From contig NC_135357.1 of NCBI RefSeq assembly GCF_051622035.1, positions 35,013,691 through 35,077,690 on the forward strand: 64,000 nt of DNA, read 5' to 3'. This document shows, piece after piece, positions 60,645-64,000 of this stretch. The notes under the pieces were generated by a model. That model was not told where the DNA came from and searched no databases. It saw nothing but the letters and a program-made list of their open reading frames with translations. Numbering within the stretch: position 1 is the stretch's first letter; every line of letters starts with the position of its first letter. Both the position numbers and the translations under genes were made by a program. Source of the DNA: Arctopsyche grandis. Its lineage: Eukaryota; Arthropoda; Insecta; Trichoptera; Hydropsychidae.

Positions 60645-61025
60645 TTTCGACACATATTAGCCAGCTCGGTGGTTTATTTATGTTTAGCACTGAGAGATTA
60701 TCGGGTTCGATCCCGGGCTAATCTTTAATATACTGCTGGCTAGATTTGGCTGTTTCTGAGTCCAAATCGATCGTGTCTTATCAGAGTTTGCCAATTTTTG
60801 AAACGGTCCCTTAAAAATTGGTAATAATTATCCTACCCGCTGTCACAAATTTTCTGTATTATTGTATGTACAATCTGTAACAAGTCTAAAAATCCATAGA
60901 TGTCTCAATGGATTATTTCATTAATTAATTGTTAATATCGTGCTCTTCAGCTTTTCGAAACACAGTGATTTATGTAATAGAAATGCTGCATTGTTTGTAA
61001 TTGTAATGTGTAAAAATAAATTCTG
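60645..61025 (+). mobile_element. tRNA-derived SINE
   Basis: An A-box-like TAGCCAGCTCGGTGG at 60658-60672 and a near-perfect B box GGTTCGATCCC at 60704-60714 give a tRNA-like head of about 75 bp. A non-tRNA body follows (CAAATCGATCGTGTC, TGTATGTACAATCTGTAAC), with an AT-rich end at about 61025 (GTAAAAATAAATTC). The end is approximate. Transcription would be by RNA polymerase III if active. Confidence 0.65.
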
Positions 61026-61520
61026 AACGAAATTTCGCACGTTATTTACATTTATTACAATTGTCTGTAAATAAATGACCGAATCTATTTTTCAAATTGG
61101 TGACCCCAAGTAATAGGAAACCTTTCATTTTACTGCATCTACATGCAAATGTATCATATTCCATGATTCATATCCAACACAACACATTCATAGACAATGT
61201 AATTGGAACGGCTGCATATTGATTTTGTAGATAGAATATCCTATCTCTTCTAATGACGCATTATTTACAACAAAAACGATGAGAATGAGAGCGCATAACG
61301 GAGGGGCAATGTCCCCTTTTACCTCTCGCTCTTACACTTAGAGCGCATTATAACTAGAAAGAGAGGCAAACATATACGATTCAATGCATACCTACAAAAC
61401 CGCAACGATTGCTTTCTTTTAATTTATTACATTGAATCCGATACTATACGTGCTGCTTTTCATCCAAATACACATTGCAGTATGAGCGTGCGTCAAAAAT
61501 ACGACCGAAAACATAGAAAA
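61026..61520. other. Intergenic, 3' flank of H2A
   Basis: No gene or clear repeat seen. Confidence 0.4.
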
Positions 61521-61527
61521 TAGTGGT

Positions 61528-61543
61528 GGCCCTGAAAAGGGCC
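61528..61543 (-). terminator. Histone 3' stem-loop of H2A
   Basis: On the minus strand the sequence is GGCCCTTTTCAGGGCC, the animal histone stem-loop (6-bp stem, TTTC-type loop), 80 bp past the H2A stop. It binds SLBP and marks the non-polyadenylated 3' end. Confidence 0.9.
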
Positions 61544-61622
61544 TTTTTTTAATCAGATGGGCGGTTAAAAATCGATCGGTTCGACAATCCAAAGACGCCG
61601 AGCGTCTTTTTCGTTGATGTAT

Positions 61623-62255
<633 letters not shown>

Positions 62256-62636
62256 ATGCCGCCCAAGACGAGTGGTAAGGCCGCTAAGAAATCTGGAGGC
62301 AAAGCCCAGAAGAACATCTCCAAGGGGGATGGAAAGAAGAAGAACAAGCGCAGGAGGAAGGAGAGCTACGCCATCTACATCTACAAGGTGTTGAAGCAGG
62401 TGCACCCCGACACCGGCATCTCGTCGAAGGCGATGAGCATCATGAACAGCTTCGTCAACGACATCTTCGAGCGCATCGCAGCCGAGGCTTCTCGTCTCGC
62501 CCACTACAACAAACGCTCCACCATCACTTCTCGGGAAATCCAGACTGCAGTCCGTCTCTTGCTTCCGGGAGAGTTGGCCAAGCACGCTGTCTCTGAAGGC
62601 ACCAAAGCCGTCACCAAATACACCAGCTCCAAATAA
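62256..62636 (+). CDS. H2B: Histone H2B (126 aa)
   Basis: Core histone, nucleus. Intronless. Lysine-rich tail [20 protein letters not shown], then [60 protein letters not shown] and the ubiquitin-site end AVTKYTSSK. Full length and with no odd residues; codon use is GC-rich at third positions, as for strongly expressed genes and unlike the flanks. A histone stem-loop lies 30 bp past the stop. Confidence 0.98.
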   Translation: MPPKTSGKAAKKSGGKAQKNISKGDGKKKNKRRRKESYAIYIYKVLKQVHPDTGISSKAMSIMNSFVNDIFERIAAEASRLAHYNKRSTITSREIQTAVRLLLPGELAKHAVSEGTKAVTKYTSSK

Positions 62637-62665
62637 ACAATGACGCCTCGCACCATCATTCAAAA

Positions 62666-62681
62666 GGCCCTTTTCAGGGCC
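62666..62681 (+). terminator. Histone 3' stem-loop of H2B
   Basis: GGCCCTTTTCAGGGCC, identical to the one of H2A. An AATAAA lies about 18 bp further (62698-62703), which might allow backup polyadenylation. Confidence 0.92.
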
Positions 62682-62860
62682 ATCAATATTCTTTACAAAT
62701 AAAATTTTGGTTGAAAATGAACAATTTCATCACTTGCATATTAATATTTTTTTATAGCACTTGTCCTTACAAGCGTATTCTGCCTTCCTCAATTATGGCA
62801 CTGGAGATTTTTTTTAATATGCTATGGATATCCACCATAGGCGTGGTTCTATTATTTTGA

Positions 62861-63453
62861 AATCCATCATCCGCCCACAAATCACGTACGCGAGCCCCGT
62901 GTGGGCTCACACTACCATCTCCAACAGATCCATACTCAGACTGCAGACAGTACAAAACAAATTCTTGCGTGCCGCGGGCAACTACGACTGGTACACAAGA
63001 AACACTATAATTCACAATGACCTAAACATTGACTACCTTGACAAACACGTACACAAACTTGCCGTAAACTACTTCAAGTCTCTCGGCAAGGTAGACAATC
63101 CCTTAATAAATTCCCTCAGCAAAACCAAACTAATAATTAACCAAAGGCCCATCGACATTCTGAAGATGGGTATAGGCTAAAATTAGCATCCATTTAACTA
63201 ACCAGACTCAACCACCTCCAAACGGTCCATACCCGTTAACCACCCACTAACACACTAACCCCGACAGTATCCCACAGATGTTGCACTAATTTTGCTTAGT
63301 GTTCCAGATCGACAAACACTCCACAAGCGAGCAGCCGCCAGCCCGCACCACAAACATCACCGAGAGTCCGATCCCATACAACTCGTTCGATAGATAGGTT
63401 AAGGGAGTGTCACTACCCTATAAACTATCGTTAAAACGCAGCCACAAAGAAGT
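62861..63453 (+). pseudogene. Jockey LINE 3' fragment next to H2B
   Basis: SIIRPQITYASPVWAHTTIS to KMGIG, the last 105 codons of ORF2 without stops, then the family 3' UTR. The 10-bp duplication ATTATTTTGA (62851-62860 and 63454-63463) flanks it. Severely 5' truncated, hence non-functional, but the open tail points to recent insertion. Confidence 0.88.
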
Positions 63454-63560
63454 ATTATTTTGAGATTTGAAACAAAAATGCACAGAAAAAAAATAGTTGT
63501 GGGTCAGTATAAACCTTTGTGCTTCAAATAGTTTTAATTTTTCGTAGTGGTATAAATTAC

Positions 63561-63716
63561 GGTAATTGGATTATTATTAGTCACAAAGACAATTTTTGCC
63601 ATGAAAATCGCGAATACGCAATATTTGGCACTCGTTCCCGTTTATTATGATGAACTTTTCGGCTGACAGGTGTTCCGTTATAGAGATTTTAGTGACTGAC
63701 CAGTGATCACCGAACC
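63561..63716 (-). mobile_element. Mutator-like MITE, short copy
   Basis: 156 bp from GGTAATTGGATTATTATTAG to GATCACCGAACC, reverse orientation, with the perfect 9-bp duplication ATAAATTAC (63552-63560 and 63717-63725). Confidence 0.86.
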
Positions 63717-63725
63717 ATAAATTAC

Positions 63726-64000
63726 ATCCCACCATGCAGCACGAGATAATTAAAAAGATGGGCCATTTTTGATACCGCTATGCTTCAAAGGGTTGATTGA
63801 TTTTTTGATTAATCAAAAAAATATATAAACCATGCATATGGTGGATATAAATGGCATATTAAAAAATAATTTCTCTAGTGCCTTAATTAAGGAAGGGAGA
63901 AGTCTAATACGTTTGTATGGATGAGACGCTGGGTTCCAGCCCTTTTAATGGTGTAATTATCTTTTCATTCTAAGTGATTAACAACTAGCGATTAGCAGTC
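63726..64000. other. Right edge, nothing recognised
   Basis: AT-rich with no open frame or repeat I can name. Confidence 0.4.

Overview
This is an insect-type nuclear genome window. Support comes from four C2H2 zinc-finger genes or remnants with an N-terminal ZAD domain, a mitochondrial cytochrome c oxidase subunit 4 gene, replication-type H2A/H2B genes, small spliced exons in AT-rich DNA, and a heavy load of arthropod-type transposons (RTE, Jockey, CR1-like and R1-like LINEs, BEL/Pao and Gypsy LTR elements, hAT, Harbinger and Mutator-like DNA elements). I cannot name the species.

Layout. 1-537: the 5' two exons of COX4 on the minus strand. 1.4-2.8 kb: a solo LTR, a hAT MITE and a dead hAT transposase. 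3.2-22.2 kb: a plus-strand cluster of four ZAD zinc-finger loci (3191-5986, 9649-11617, a decayed one at 16846-17980, and 19301-22232). Transposon debris separates them. All four split the ZAD at the same codon position with a phase-0 intron, so they are tandem duplicates. 22.8-24.3 kb: two hAT elements with 8-bp target duplications.

24.6-53.7 kb (minus strand) holds the most unusual locus. Thirteen exons join in frame (5463 nt, 1820 codons plus stop) into one predicted adhesion GPCR: signal peptide, ectodomain, GAIN/GPS, a second ectodomain, a second GAIN/GPS, then one seven-helix domain. The two modules have the same exon order and intron phases (0, 2, 2, 1, 0, 1). They are joined inside a single exon (29968-31118), where the first module's GPS runs directly into the second module's ectodomain. 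This looks like a tandem duplication in which the first 7TM and the second signal peptide were lost. Between exons 6 and 7 of this gene lies a 16.6-kb intron filled by nested insertions: retroposon, Mutator-like MITE, RTE LINE, solo LTR, Jockey LINE, with a BEL/Pao element also in the RTE and a Gypsy element in the AT tail of the retroposon. The target-site duplications at these junctions can be read, so the order of insertion is clear.

53.7-61.4 kb has no confident host gene. It contains a 1.9-kb element with inverted ends that carries a solo LTR, further MITEs, a LINE tail, a possible zinc-finger relic and a tRNA-derived SINE. 61.5-62.7 kb carries a divergent H2A/H2B pair, each with a histone 3' stem-loop. 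A 3' Jockey fragment and another Mutator-like MITE close the window.

The genes do not form one pathway. The ZAD proteins are presumed nuclear DNA-binding regulators, COX4 is respiratory, the histones package DNA, and the receptor is a membrane protein.
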